Shown here: in pieces, positions 7,442-15,212 of the stretch | How positions within the stretch are numbered: position 1 is the stretch's first letter | How the letters are laid out: each line of letters opens with the position of its first letter | Assembly (NCBI RefSeq): GCF_001528665.1 | Contig: NZ_BBYJ01000017.1 | Location: forward strand, 100,828-164,827 | DNA from: Microtetraspora malaysiensis | GTDB lineage: Bacteria; Actinomycetota; Actinomycetes; Streptosporangiales; Streptosporangiaceae | Length of the DNA stretch: 64,000 nucleotides | Direction of reading: 5' to 3' | Notes under the pieces: model-generated | Database searches by the model: none | Told to the model about the DNA's origin: nothing | Seen by the model: the letters and a program-made list of their open reading frames with translations, nothing else | Translations under genes and position numbers: made by a program

Positions 7442-8455
7442 TCAGACGCGGAGGACCCCGTGCGGGAGGGCGACGGCTTCGCGGCCGTTCGGCGCGCGGA
7501 CGGTCCGCGCGGCCAGCAGCGCGTCGACGACCGCTTCCTCCGCCGAGTCCAGGACGGCGGCGAAGACGGCGTCGAGCTCGACCGGACTCAGCGTTCTGGG
7601 GGCGTCGGAGGGCTCGGAGGAGAAGGCCAGCCCGTAGTCGCCGCTGCCGTGGCTGTACGAGGCGCCGGCCCTGCCCAGCGCGAAGACGCCCCTGGCCGCG
7701 ATCCGGGACAGTTGCAGGGCGCCGCACGGGACGTCGAGGGCGACCACGACGACGCAGGAGCCGCGCTCATCGGAAGATCCCGCTCGCCTCAGGCCCAGGC
7801 TCTCCGGAGTGATCGTGCGGCCCAGGAGCCGCAGGTCGCCGCCCATGTTCGCCTGGACCAGCACGCCCACCGTCGCCTCGCGGTCGCGCAGGGACACCCG
7901 GCGTGACGCCGTGCCGATGCCCGCCTTGAAGCCGAGCGCGCAGGCGCCCGTGCCGCCGCCGACGTTGCCCATCGCCACCGGCCCGTCGGATGCCCCGTCG
8001 AGGGCGGCATAGACGTGCTCGGCGGTCACCGGGCGCGGGTCTCCCGTCGAGAGCCAGCCGTTGTTGACCTCGCCGACCACCGGGTTGACCGAGACGATCG
8101 GCTCGCGGCTGCGGTCGATGAGCCAGCTCAGCAGGCTGTCGGCGACCCCGAACGTGGACAGGGTGGAGGTCAGCAGGATGGGAGTTTCCAGCTCGCCGAG
8201 CTCCATGACCTGCGTGGCGCCCACGAACTTCCCGTAACCGTTGCCGACGTGCAGTCCGGCGGGGACGGCACGAGCCTGGTCAGCGGTCAAAGCGGTCGGC
8301 ACGATGGCGGTGACACCGGAGTAGACGCCCGTGTTCTCATCAAGGACGGTGGTCTGTCCCACGAGGATCCCCGCCACGTCGGTGATGGCGTTGAGCGGCC
8401 CCGGTTCCAGACGACCGACCGCATGCCCGAAGTCCCGCAGGCGTCGTCGCTGCAT
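7442..8455 (-). CDS. P1 family peptidase (DmpA/BapA-type N-terminal nucleophile aminopeptidase)
   Basis: 337 residues. The family pattern is clear: ITDVAGILVGQTT near the start, VNPVVGEVNNGWLS, NVGGGTGACALGFKAGIGTASR (about 164-185), VGVLVQANMGGDLRL, and ERGSCVVVVALDVP. These enzymes process themselves at a Gly-Ser bond, here expected at Gly232/Ser233, freeing the serine as nucleophile. They release N-terminal residues or D-/beta-amino acids from peptides. No signal peptide is seen. It stands alone, divergent from nothing obvious, with no clear ribosome site before the ATG. Confidence 0.88.
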   Translation of the reverse strand: MQRRRLRDFGHAVGRLEPGPLNAITDVAGILVGQTTVLDENTGVYSGVTAIVPTALTADQARAVPAGLHVGNGYGKFVGATQVMELGELETPILLTSTLSTFGVADSLLSWLIDRSREPIVSVNPVVGEVNNGWLSTGDPRPVTAEHVYAALDGASDGPVAMGNVGGGTGACALGFKAGIGTASRRVSLRDREATVGVLVQANMGGDLRLLGRTITPESLGLRRAGSSDERGSCVVVVALDVPCGALQLSRIAARGVFALGRAGASYSHGSGDYGLAFSSEPSDAPRTLSPVELDAVFAAVLDSAEEAVVDALLAARTVRAPNGREAVALPHGVLRV

Positions 8456-8611
8456 TCAAGTCAACCCTCTCGTAGTGCGGACCCTATGAATTGTGAGTCC
8501 TCCTCCACGCCCGTAGGTGGTCGCGGGGGCAGAAAATGATCGGCACGAACTGTGGCGGTCGTCCCCGACCGAACGAGGTCACTTTCCATCCGTCTTGCGG
8601 GGGACCGTCGC

Positions 8612-9238
8612 TCAGGGACCGGCGAGTATCCCGGCGGCCATGACGCGCAGCGAGGCGGCCAGCCGGGCCGACTCTCCGCGCTCCAGCAGCCGCAGGACCG
8701 GTTCGCTCTGCAGGCTGCCGAGCAGGATGTGGGCCAGCAGTTCCGCGTCCAGGTCCGGCCGCCGCTCGGCGATCAGTTCGCTGGCGTGGCCGTGCCAGAA
8801 CTGGTAGACGGGTCTGCCGTCCGGCGGCCCCTCAGCGTGGTCGTCTTCCCGCTCCTTGCCGGAGGGGCTTTTGGAGGAGGTCGTGGCCGCGTGGCCCAGC
8901 GCGGCGAGCAGTCCCTTGTTTCGCCCGACGAGTTCGGCGACCGCGTCCAGGAAGGCCATCAGCCGTTCCTCCGGCGGGGCTCCCGGGCCCAGCGGCGGTG
9001 GCCCGTTCGTGACGGCCTCGCCCAGTGCGTACGCCCGTTCCCGCATCAGCGCGACCATCAGCCCCATCCGGCTGCCGAAGCGGTGGAACACGGTGCCCTT
9101 GCCGACCCCGGCCGCGGCGGCGACCCGCTCCATGGAGACCTGCTCGGGCCGGTACCGGGCCAGCAGTTCCTCGGTCGCCCGCAGGATCGCCTCCCGGTTC
9201 CGTGCCGCGTCGGCGCGTTCGCGCCGCCCCTCAGCCAT
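8612..9238 (-). CDS. TetR/AcrR family regulator
   Basis: 208 residues from the ATG at 9238, which has GGGGAG in front; an ATG at 9277 is possible but would put the operator region inside the gene. The HTH is standard: AILRATEELLARYRPEQVSMERVAAAAGVGKGTVFHRFGSRMGLM. The C-terminal part resembles TetR_C domains with LLAALGHAATTS and HGHASELIAERRPDLDAELLAHILLGSL. It is divergent from a quinone-oxidoreductase-like gene, and two related palindromes occupy the space between them. Confidence 0.88.
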   Translation of the reverse strand: MAEGRRERADAARNREAILRATEELLARYRPEQVSMERVAAAAGVGKGTVFHRFGSRMGLMVALMRERAYALGEAVTNGPPPLGPGAPPEERLMAFLDAVAELVGRNKGLLAALGHAATTSSKSPSGKEREDDHAEGPPDGRPVYQFWHGHASELIAERRPDLDAELLAHILLGSLQSEPVLRLLERGESARLAASLRVMAAGILAGP

Positions 9239-9278
9239 GACGCTCCCCACCCATGAGGACCTCTTCCACATAGACAAG

Positions 9279-9325
9279 TGGACCGTCGGTCAAGTACGCT
9301 CACGCATAACTTGACCACCGGTCCA
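9279..9325. promoter_or_regulatory. Two TetR operator-like palindromes in the divergent promoter region
   Basis: TGGACCGTCGGTCAA (9279-9293) and TTGACCACCGGTCCA (9311-9325) are inverted copies of each other with 13 of 15 bases matching, and each is itself an imperfect palindrome. Each contains TTGACC, a plausible -35 element, one pointing to each gene. Binding of TetR here would shut both promoters. Confidence 0.65.
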
Positions 9326-9351
9326 GTTTATTCGGAACCCAGGAGGACATC

Positions 9352-10323
9352 ATGCGCCGAATCCGCTATCACGCGTACGGCGGCCCCGAGGTGCTCGTCA
9401 TGGAGGAGACCGATCCCCCGATCCCCGGCCCCGGCCAGGTACGGCTCCGCGTCGAGGCGATCGGCGCGAACTTCGTCGACGTGAAGTTCCGCCGCGGCCC
9501 GGACGCCGGCGGCATCTACCGGCGGGACCTGCCGGCCGTGCTGACCGGCGACGTGGTGGGCACGGTCGAGGACATCGGCCCCGGTGTCGAGCCCGGCCTC
9601 GTGGGCCGTCGGGTCGCCGCGCTCGCGGAGGACGCCTTCGCCGACCAGGTCGTGGCCGACGCCGAGTGGCTCGTGCACGTACCGGAGGGGATCGACGACG
9701 CCACCGCCAGCATCCTGCCGTTGGCCGCGCCGGTGGCGCTGGGCGCCCTGCGCGCCGCGCGAACGGCGCCCGGCGAAACCGTGCTGGTCCACGCCGCGTC
9801 CGGAGGCATCGGCCACCTGGCCGTGCAGCTCGCCAAGATCTCCGGCGCGACGGTGATCGCCACCGCCGGCTCGCCGGCCAAGCTCGACTTCGTCCGCGCG
9901 ATGGGCGCGGACGCCGCCGTCGACTACTCCGCCGCGGACTGGCCCGAGCGGGTACGCGAGGCCGCGCCGGGCGGCGTCGACGTCGTCCTGGACTCCGTCG
10001 GGGGAGGCGTGCTGCGCCGCAGCCTCGATCTGCTGGCCCCGTTCGGCCGGGCCGTCGTGTACGGCGCGGCGAGCGGCGAGCCCACCGACGTCCCCGTTAC
10101 CAGCCTGTTCGCGCTCAGGTCCGTCACGGGATTCTCGCTGCTCGCCCTGCGTGCTGCCGCCCCGAAACAGGCGCGTGAGGACGTGGAGGAGGCCACGCGG
10201 TACGCGGTGGAGGGCAGGCTACGCGCCGCCCTCCACGCCCGCCTGCCGCTGACCGAGGCGGCCGAGGCGCATCGGATCCTGGAGGGCCGCTCCCAGCTCG
10301 GGCGCGTCCTCCTCGTACCCTGA
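9352..10323 (+). CDS. Zinc-free quinone oxidoreductase (MDR/NADPH:quinone reductase-like)
   Basis: 323 residues of the medium-chain dehydrogenase/reductase fold. The N-terminal GroES-like part has YGGPEVLVMEE and GANFVDVKFRRG; the Rossmann part carries VLVHAASGGIGHLAVQLAKI (about 145-163) followed by ATAGSPAKLDFVRAMGADAAVDY, the NADPH-binding pattern of QOR enzymes. The zinc ligands of alcohol dehydrogenases are absent. Likely reduces quinones or enones. The ATG follows AGGAGG. It is divergent from a TetR gene with paired operators, so it is probably induced by an electrophile or quinone ligand. Confidence 0.88.
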   Translation: MRRIRYHAYGGPEVLVMEETDPPIPGPGQVRLRVEAIGANFVDVKFRRGPDAGGIYRRDLPAVLTGDVVGTVEDIGPGVEPGLVGRRVAALAEDAFADQVVADAEWLVHVPEGIDDATASILPLAAPVALGALRAARTAPGETVLVHAASGGIGHLAVQLAKISGATVIATAGSPAKLDFVRAMGADAAVDYSAADWPERVREAAPGGVDVVLDSVGGGVLRRSLDLLAPFGRAVVYGAASGEPTDVPVTSLFALRSVTGFSLLALRAAAPKQAREDVEEATRYAVEGRLRAALHARLPLTEAAEAHRILEGRSQLGRVLLVP

Positions 10324-10356
10324 CAGAACTCGAGTCGCAGGCGGTCGGGCTCTACC

Positions 10357-12702
10357 TCAGCCACTCAGTGACGAAGCCCTGGTGCTGGTCAGGGTGTAGC
10401 CGCGGGTGACCGCGACGAGGTCGCCGTCCTCCCTGGTGGCCGCGACCAGACCGGCAGGCCGGGGCAGGAATCCCGGCACCGCCGAGAAGCCGTCCGTTTC
10501 GGCGATCGCGGTGACGCGGATCCGGTCCGAGTCCGGGAGCCGCACGGTGATCTGGACTCCCGAGGCGGGGATGCCGCGGAAGCGGATCTCGGCGGGCCAG
10601 GTCCCGGCTCGCGTGCCGCTGACGGGGATGCTCACCGAACCGAAGCGACCGGCCGCCGCGGTGGCCTGGGTTATCGGGCGGTCGAGACGCAGCGTCACGG
10701 AACGGGCGCCCTTTCCGGCGGTCACGTGCAGCTTGAGCGTGCGCCCGTCGTACGCGATCACGGTGGCTCGCGGGCCGTCGGCGGTGATCGCGGGGGCGGG
10801 GCCGGTCCACAGTGTGCCGCGCGCGTACCCCGGAGGAAGCGCCGCGGTGTCGTGGCCGGAGACGTACCGCCTGGTCCACTCGGCGGGGTCGGTGTCGGCG
10901 CTGACCCAGTGGGCGACGCGGGTGTCGGCGTCCATGACGTACGCCAGGTGCGTGCGCTGCGGCCGGTCCGCGCCGAACGTGTCCGTGACCAGCCCGGTGC
11001 CGACCAGGCTCAGCGCGAGGACGGCGGCGGTCAGGGGCACGGCGACGACGACGCCCCGGTTCGGCCTGCTGCCCGGGTCGGGCAGGAAGAGTTCCACGAT
11101 CGGCAGCACGGTCAGCCCGAACAGTGCCAGGACCAGCGCGCTCACCCCGCCGAGCGCCAGCCCCATCCCGTCGAACGCGTTTCCGGCGAGAGAGGGCAGG
11201 AGCATGGCGGCCGTGATCGGCCCGAGCGTCGCCGCCGCCACCCGTGCCCAGGCGGACGTGGGAAGCAGGAGCGCCGCCAGCGCGCCGAGCGCGCACATCA
11301 GCGCCGGCAGGGTGAACAGGAAGGCCGCTCCGGGGGCGAACCGGGCACACAGCACGCCGAGCGCGGCCGGCCAGGTCAGCGCGCCGACCGCCAGCGCCGC
11401 CGGTCCGAGCCTGCGGCGCAGCGGCAGGTACCAGCCGAGCACCGCCAGCGCGGACAGGGCCACGACCGCCGCCTGGTACGGCCGCGGGCGGTGCAGGAGC
11501 CCGCCCATCGTGTCGTAGGCCGGCCGTACGGCCACCAGCAGCTCCCACAGTCCTTGCGCCAGGGCGGCGGACGCGAGCAACGGCACGACGGCGGAGGCCG
11601 CCGCCACCGTCAGCCGGGGCAGGCTGAGCAGCCGCCCGGCGCGGGCGAACAGCGCCAGCCCCGCGACCGCGAGGACGGACAGCGCGGCCAGCGGCCAGAC
11701 GACCACGTCCGGATAGGTGATCACGGTCCCGAGGGCGCGGAAGTACGTGACGTCATGGTCGGAGGTCAGCGTCCGCAGGTCCGCGTTCCCCAGGGAGCGG
11801 GCCAGCGCCAGCATGTTCGCGCCGTGGTGCTGCAGGCTGCCGCGGTCGAGGTTCGCGATGGTGTCCTCGGCGGTGTGGTAGAGCGAGGAACGCTCGATGT
11901 AGGCGAAGTTCATGCCGGTGAATCCGGCCTTGGTCAGCGGGGCGAAGTCGGTGTTGTTGGGCAGCAGCCGGTACATCTCGACCATGGCGGAGTCGCCGCG
12001 CGGAGCGGGGACGGCGTCGACGAACGTCTCGACCAGCCGGGCGTTGTCCCGGGAGGTCTCGAACATCAGCGAGGGGCCGCTCGTGCCCCGGGCCTCCCAG
12101 TTCAGCAGCACACCGCCCGTACGTCCCAGCGGATGTTCCCGGACGAACGCCTCGGCGCCGAGTACGCCGTCCTCCTCGCCGTCCGACATCAGCAACACGA
12201 TGTCGTTACGCGGGTTGGCGCCCGAGCGCAGCGCCCGTACGGCCTCGATCATCGCGGCCACCGCCGCGCCGTCGTCGGAGGCGCCCGCACCCATCGCCGC
12301 GGAGTCGTAGTGGGCGGCGATGAGCACCGTGCCGGTCGAATCGGTTCCGGGGAGCCGGCCCACGATGTTGTCGACCTGGCCGAAGGTCGCCAGCCCCGCC
12401 GCCGAGCGGGCCCCGACAGACCGCTGGACCTCTACCCGGAGACCAGCGGCGCGCAGTCGAGCGGCCAGGTAATCCCTGGCCCGGTCGCGCGCCGCGCTGC
12501 CGATGGGCCGCGGTTCGGCGGCGAACCGCTTCAGGTGGGCCAGTGCCCGTTCGGCGCTGAACTCCGCGGTGGGCGCCGAGGCCGACAGGGGCTGCATCGT
12601 GCTGTCGGTCATGGCGGACAGCATGATCACTGCGACGAGGGTGGCGAGGGCCGCCAGTCCGGCGAGTATCCGTCTCGGGACGTCGAATAGCTTTCGGATC
12701 AC
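10357..12702 (-). CDS. Large membrane-bound M28 family metallopeptidase
   Basis: About 781 residues from a GTG at 12702; an ATG at 12810 would add 36 residues that are not signal-like. One transmembrane helix (residues ~8-30) leads into an M28 aminopeptidase domain with the zinc-site motifs IAAHYDS, GASDDGA, MSDGEEDGVLGAEAF and the later NNTDFAPL and LYHTAEDT. About residues 325-600 hold many transmembrane helices, and the last ~200 residues form an outside beta-rich domain. This layout resembles the eukaryotic ERMP1/Pff1 peptidases, which also join M28 to a multi-helix membrane part. Natural substrate unknown. It is divergent from a DedA gene. Confidence 0.82.
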   Translation of the reverse strand: MIRKLFDVPRRILAGLAALATLVAVIMLSAMTDSTMQPLSASAPTAEFSAERALAHLKRFAAEPRPIGSAARDRARDYLAARLRAAGLRVEVQRSVGARSAAGLATFGQVDNIVGRLPGTDSTGTVLIAAHYDSAAMGAGASDDGAAVAAMIEAVRALRSGANPRNDIVLLMSDGEEDGVLGAEAFVREHPLGRTGGVLLNWEARGTSGPSLMFETSRDNARLVETFVDAVPAPRGDSAMVEMYRLLPNNTDFAPLTKAGFTGMNFAYIERSSLYHTAEDTIANLDRGSLQHHGANMLALARSLGNADLRTLTSDHDVTYFRALGTVITYPDVVVWPLAALSVLAVAGLALFARAGRLLSLPRLTVAAASAVVPLLASAALAQGLWELLVAVRPAYDTMGGLLHRPRPYQAAVVALSALAVLGWYLPLRRRLGPAALAVGALTWPAALGVLCARFAPGAAFLFTLPALMCALGALAALLLPTSAWARVAAATLGPITAAMLLPSLAGNAFDGMGLALGGVSALVLALFGLTVLPIVELFLPDPGSRPNRGVVVAVPLTAAVLALSLVGTGLVTDTFGADRPQRTHLAYVMDADTRVAHWVSADTDPAEWTRRYVSGHDTAALPPGYARGTLWTGPAPAITADGPRATVIAYDGRTLKLHVTAGKGARSVTLRLDRPITQATAAAGRFGSVSIPVSGTRAGTWPAEIRFRGIPASGVQITVRLPDSDRIRVTAIAETDGFSAVPGFLPRPAGLVAATREDGDLVAVTRGYTLTSTRASSLSG

Positions 12703-12836
12703 GGATGGCGACGGTAGGTCCGGCCGCCGGGGCCGCGGTATGAGGCCGATCTCCGCGTGTATCTGTGGTTTTCCGCACCCCAGAACGGCCGCATGCCTCA
12801 TTCCGGCCATATCGTGACTCTTCGTAATTTCGTGGC

Positions 12837-13454
12837 ATGACGGATTGGCTGATCGAACTGATGGAAAGCCTCGGGGCGCCGGGTGCGGGGCTGGCGATCG
12901 CGTTGGAGAACCTCTTCCCGCCCCTCCCGAGCGAGGTGATCCTGCCGCTGGCCGGATTCACCGCGTCCCGGGGTGAGATGGACCTGGTGAGTGTGCTGCT
13001 GTGGACCACGGCGGGTTCTGTGGGGGGCGCGCTGGCGCTGTACTGGGTGGGCGCGCTGCTCGGCCGCGAGCGCACGCTGGCCCTGGCCGCCCGGATCCCG
13101 CTGCTGAAGGTCTCCGACATCGACAAGACCGAGGCGTGGTTTCTCCGGCACGGCCGCAAGACGGTGTTCTTCGGCAGGATGATCCCCATCTTCCGCAGCC
13201 TGATCTCGATTCCCGCCGGGGTGGAACGGATGCCGCTCGGCCCCTTCACGCTGCTGACCACGGTCGGCAGCCTCATCTGGAACACGATCTTCGTGCTGGC
13301 CGGCTACGTCCTGGGGGAGAACTGGTCGCTGGTCGAAACGTACGTCAACGTGGGCACCAACGGGGTGATCGCCCTGGTGCTGCTGGCCGTGCTCGTCTTC
13401 GTGGGGGTCAGGCTGGGCGAGCGGCACAGGGGACGGCATGCGGGTCGCGGCTAG
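12837..13454 (+). CDS. DedA/VTT-domain membrane protein
   Basis: 205 residues. Typical DedA pattern: IALENLFPPLPSEVILPLAGF near residue 20-40, GSVGGALALYWVGALLGRE, and FFGRMIPIFRSLISIPAGVERMPLGPFTLLTTVGSLIWN at about 115-150. DedA proteins are lipid transporters/scramblases that recycle undecaprenyl phosphate or phosphatidylethanolamine. No ribosome site is evident before the ATG. It overlaps the downstream histidine kinase gene by 17 nt, so the three genes (DedA, kinase, response regulator) form a likely operon, linking an envelope lipid function to a two-component system. Confidence 0.9.
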   Translation: MTDWLIELMESLGAPGAGLAIALENLFPPLPSEVILPLAGFTASRGEMDLVSVLLWTTAGSVGGALALYWVGALLGRERTLALAARIPLLKVSDIDKTEAWFLRHGRKTVFFGRMIPIFRSLISIPAGVERMPLGPFTLLTTVGSLIWNTIFVLAGYVLGENWSLVETYVNVGTNGVIALVLLAVLVFVGVRLGERHRGRHAGRG

Positions 13455-14541
13455 GGGCCTGAGGCTACTGGGGGCGGTGGTCCTCGGGACGGTCACCGCC
13501 CTGCTGGACCTCGTCTTCGTCCTGGTGACGCTGCCGTTCGCCGGTCGGCCGGGCGTGCGGGAGGCGGCCCGGCGGCTGGCCGTGCTCGACGCCCGCCGCC
13601 TGCGCCTGGATCCCGCGGATCTGGGGCTCACGGCGGGTCACACCGACGGGCGCGAGCTGCGCTACCTGGCGGCCAGGGCGCCGGTGGGCGTGCTCGGCGG
13701 CCTGGTGGTCTTCCTGCTCGGCTGCGGCGTCGGCACGGCCGTCGTCCTGGCGTGGTCCTGGGGCAGGGGCCGGCCGGTCGACGGCATGCTGCCCAGCCTC
13801 CCGCTGCTCGCCTACTTCTGCCTGGCAGGTCTCGTCCTGCTGTTCCTCGACCTGTCGGGCCTCGTGGGGGTGCACGCCCTGGAGCAGCGGCTGGCCGTAC
13901 GGATGCTCGGCCCGGACCCCTCGGAGGCGCTGCGGCGCCGGATCGCCGAGCTGACCGAGAGTCGTGCCGGGGTGCTGGCGGCGGTCGACTCCGAGCGGCG
14001 CAGGATCGAGCGGGACCTGCACGACGGGCTGCAGCAGCGGCTGGTGGCGCTGTCCATGCTGGTCGGGCGCGCCCGCCGGGGGCGGCCGGAGCTGCTGGAG
14101 CAGGTCCATGAGCAGGCGCAGCAGGCGCTGGTCGAACTGCGCGAGGTGGCCTGGCGCGTCTACCCGTCAGCGCTCGATTCCCTGGGGCTCGCCGATGCTC
14201 TGGCCGGGGTCGCCGAGCGTTCCGGCGTTCCGGTCACGGTCGTCTGCGACCTGTCGGCACGGCCGCCGGCGGCGGTGGAGACGGCGGCGTATTTCGTGGT
14301 CAGCGAGGCGGTGACCAACGCCGCCAAACACTCTCAGGCCACCGGGATCACCGTGGAAGTCGGTAAAAACGACACAATGGTCGTCGTGCGTGTTCAGGAC
14401 GACGGCGTGGGCGGGGCGGACCCGGCGAGCAGCGGGCTGTCGGGGTTGGCGCGGCGGGTGGCCGCGCTGGACGGCCGCTTCACGGTGACCAGCCCGTACG
14501 GCGGGCCGACCCTGATCGAGGCGGAGCTGCCGTGCGGGTGA
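13438..14541 (+). CDS. Sensor histidine kinase of the NarL-type (HisKA_3)
   Basis: 367 residues. Transmembrane helices lie at about 8-32, 82-104 and 118-140. The dimerisation/phosphoacceptor helix reads RRRIERDLHDGLQQRLVALS with His195 as the phosphorylated residue. The catalytic domain has FVVSEAVTNAAKHSQA (N box), VQDDGVGGAD (G1) and SGLSGLARRVAALDGRFTVTS. The membrane part lacks a large outside loop, so the signal is probably sensed within the membrane or from the DedA partner. It overlaps the response regulator by 10 nt. Confidence 0.9.
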   Translation: MRVAARGLRLLGAVVLGTVTALLDLVFVLVTLPFAGRPGVREAARRLAVLDARRLRLDPADLGLTAGHTDGRELRYLAARAPVGVLGGLVVFLLGCGVGTAVVLAWSWGRGRPVDGMLPSLPLLAYFCLAGLVLLFLDLSGLVGVHALEQRLAVRMLGPDPSEALRRRIAELTESRAGVLAAVDSERRRIERDLHDGLQQRLVALSMLVGRARRGRPELLEQVHEQAQQALVELREVAWRVYPSALDSLGLADALAGVAERSGVPVTVVCDLSARPPAAVETAAYFVVSEAVTNAAKHSQATGITVEVGKNDTMVVVRVQDDGVGGADPASSGLSGLARRVAALDGRFTVTSPYGGPTLIEAELPCG

Positions 14542-15176
14542 TCCTGGCCGAGGACTCCACCCTGCTGCGCGAGGGGCTGGTCCGGTTGCTGGCCGAGGAG
14601 GGCCACGAGGTGCTCGCCGCGGTGGGCGACGCCGAAGCGCTGCTCGCGGCGGTGGCCGCGCAGCAGCCTGACGTGGTGGTGGCCGACGTTCGCATGCCGC
14701 CCACGCACACGGATGAGGGGCTGCGCGCGGCCCTGGAGATCAGACGACGCCGGCCGGACGTCAAGGTGCTGGTGCTGTCGCAGTATGTGGAGAAGAAGTA
14801 CGCCACCGAGCTGATGAGCGAGAACATCGAAGGCGTCGGCTACCTGCTCAAGGATCGGGTGGCCCAGGTGGGCGACTTCCTGGACGCGCTGGAGCGGGTC
14901 GGGGCCGGGGGTACGGCGTTCGACCCGGAGGTGGTACGGCAGCTGCTCGCCCGGACCAGCCACGCCGACCCCCTCGCCCAGTTGACCGGGCGCGAGCGGG
15001 AGGTGCTGGAGTTGATGGCGCAGGGCATGGCCAACGCCTCGATCGCGCAGGCCTTGCACGTGTCGCAGAGCGCGGTGGAGAAGCATGTCAACGCGCTGTT
15101 CGACAAGCTGGCACTGTCCCACACCACCGGTTACAGCCGCCGGGTCCTGGCCGTACTGCGCTATCTCGGCTCCTGA
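14532..15176 (+). CDS. NarL/FixJ-type response regulator
   Basis: 214 residues. Receiver domain residues 1-125 with acidic pair Glu7/Asp8, phosphoacceptor Asp52 (VVVADVRMPP) and conserved Lys in YLLKDRV. The C-terminal LuxR helix-turn-helix reads LAQLTGREREVLELMAQGMANASIAQALHVSQSAVEKHVNALFDKL. Partner of the overlapping histidine kinase. Target genes cannot be told; the DedA gene in the same operon is one candidate. Confidence 0.92.
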   Translation: MRVILAEDSTLLREGLVRLLAEEGHEVLAAVGDAEALLAAVAAQQPDVVVADVRMPPTHTDEGLRAALEIRRRRPDVKVLVLSQYVEKKYATELMSENIEGVGYLLKDRVAQVGDFLDALERVGAGGTAFDPEVVRQLLARTSHADPLAQLTGREREVLELMAQGMANASIAQALHVSQSAVEKHVNALFDKLALSHTTGYSRRVLAVLRYLGS

Positions 15177-15212
15177 GCCGGGGGCATACCGGTAGAACCG
15201 CCGACAGAACGC

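Noticed and set aside
10726-12690. 654-codon plus-strand frame
   Set aside because: Antisense to the M28 peptidase, rich in Arg/Gln/Gly, no recognisable domain.
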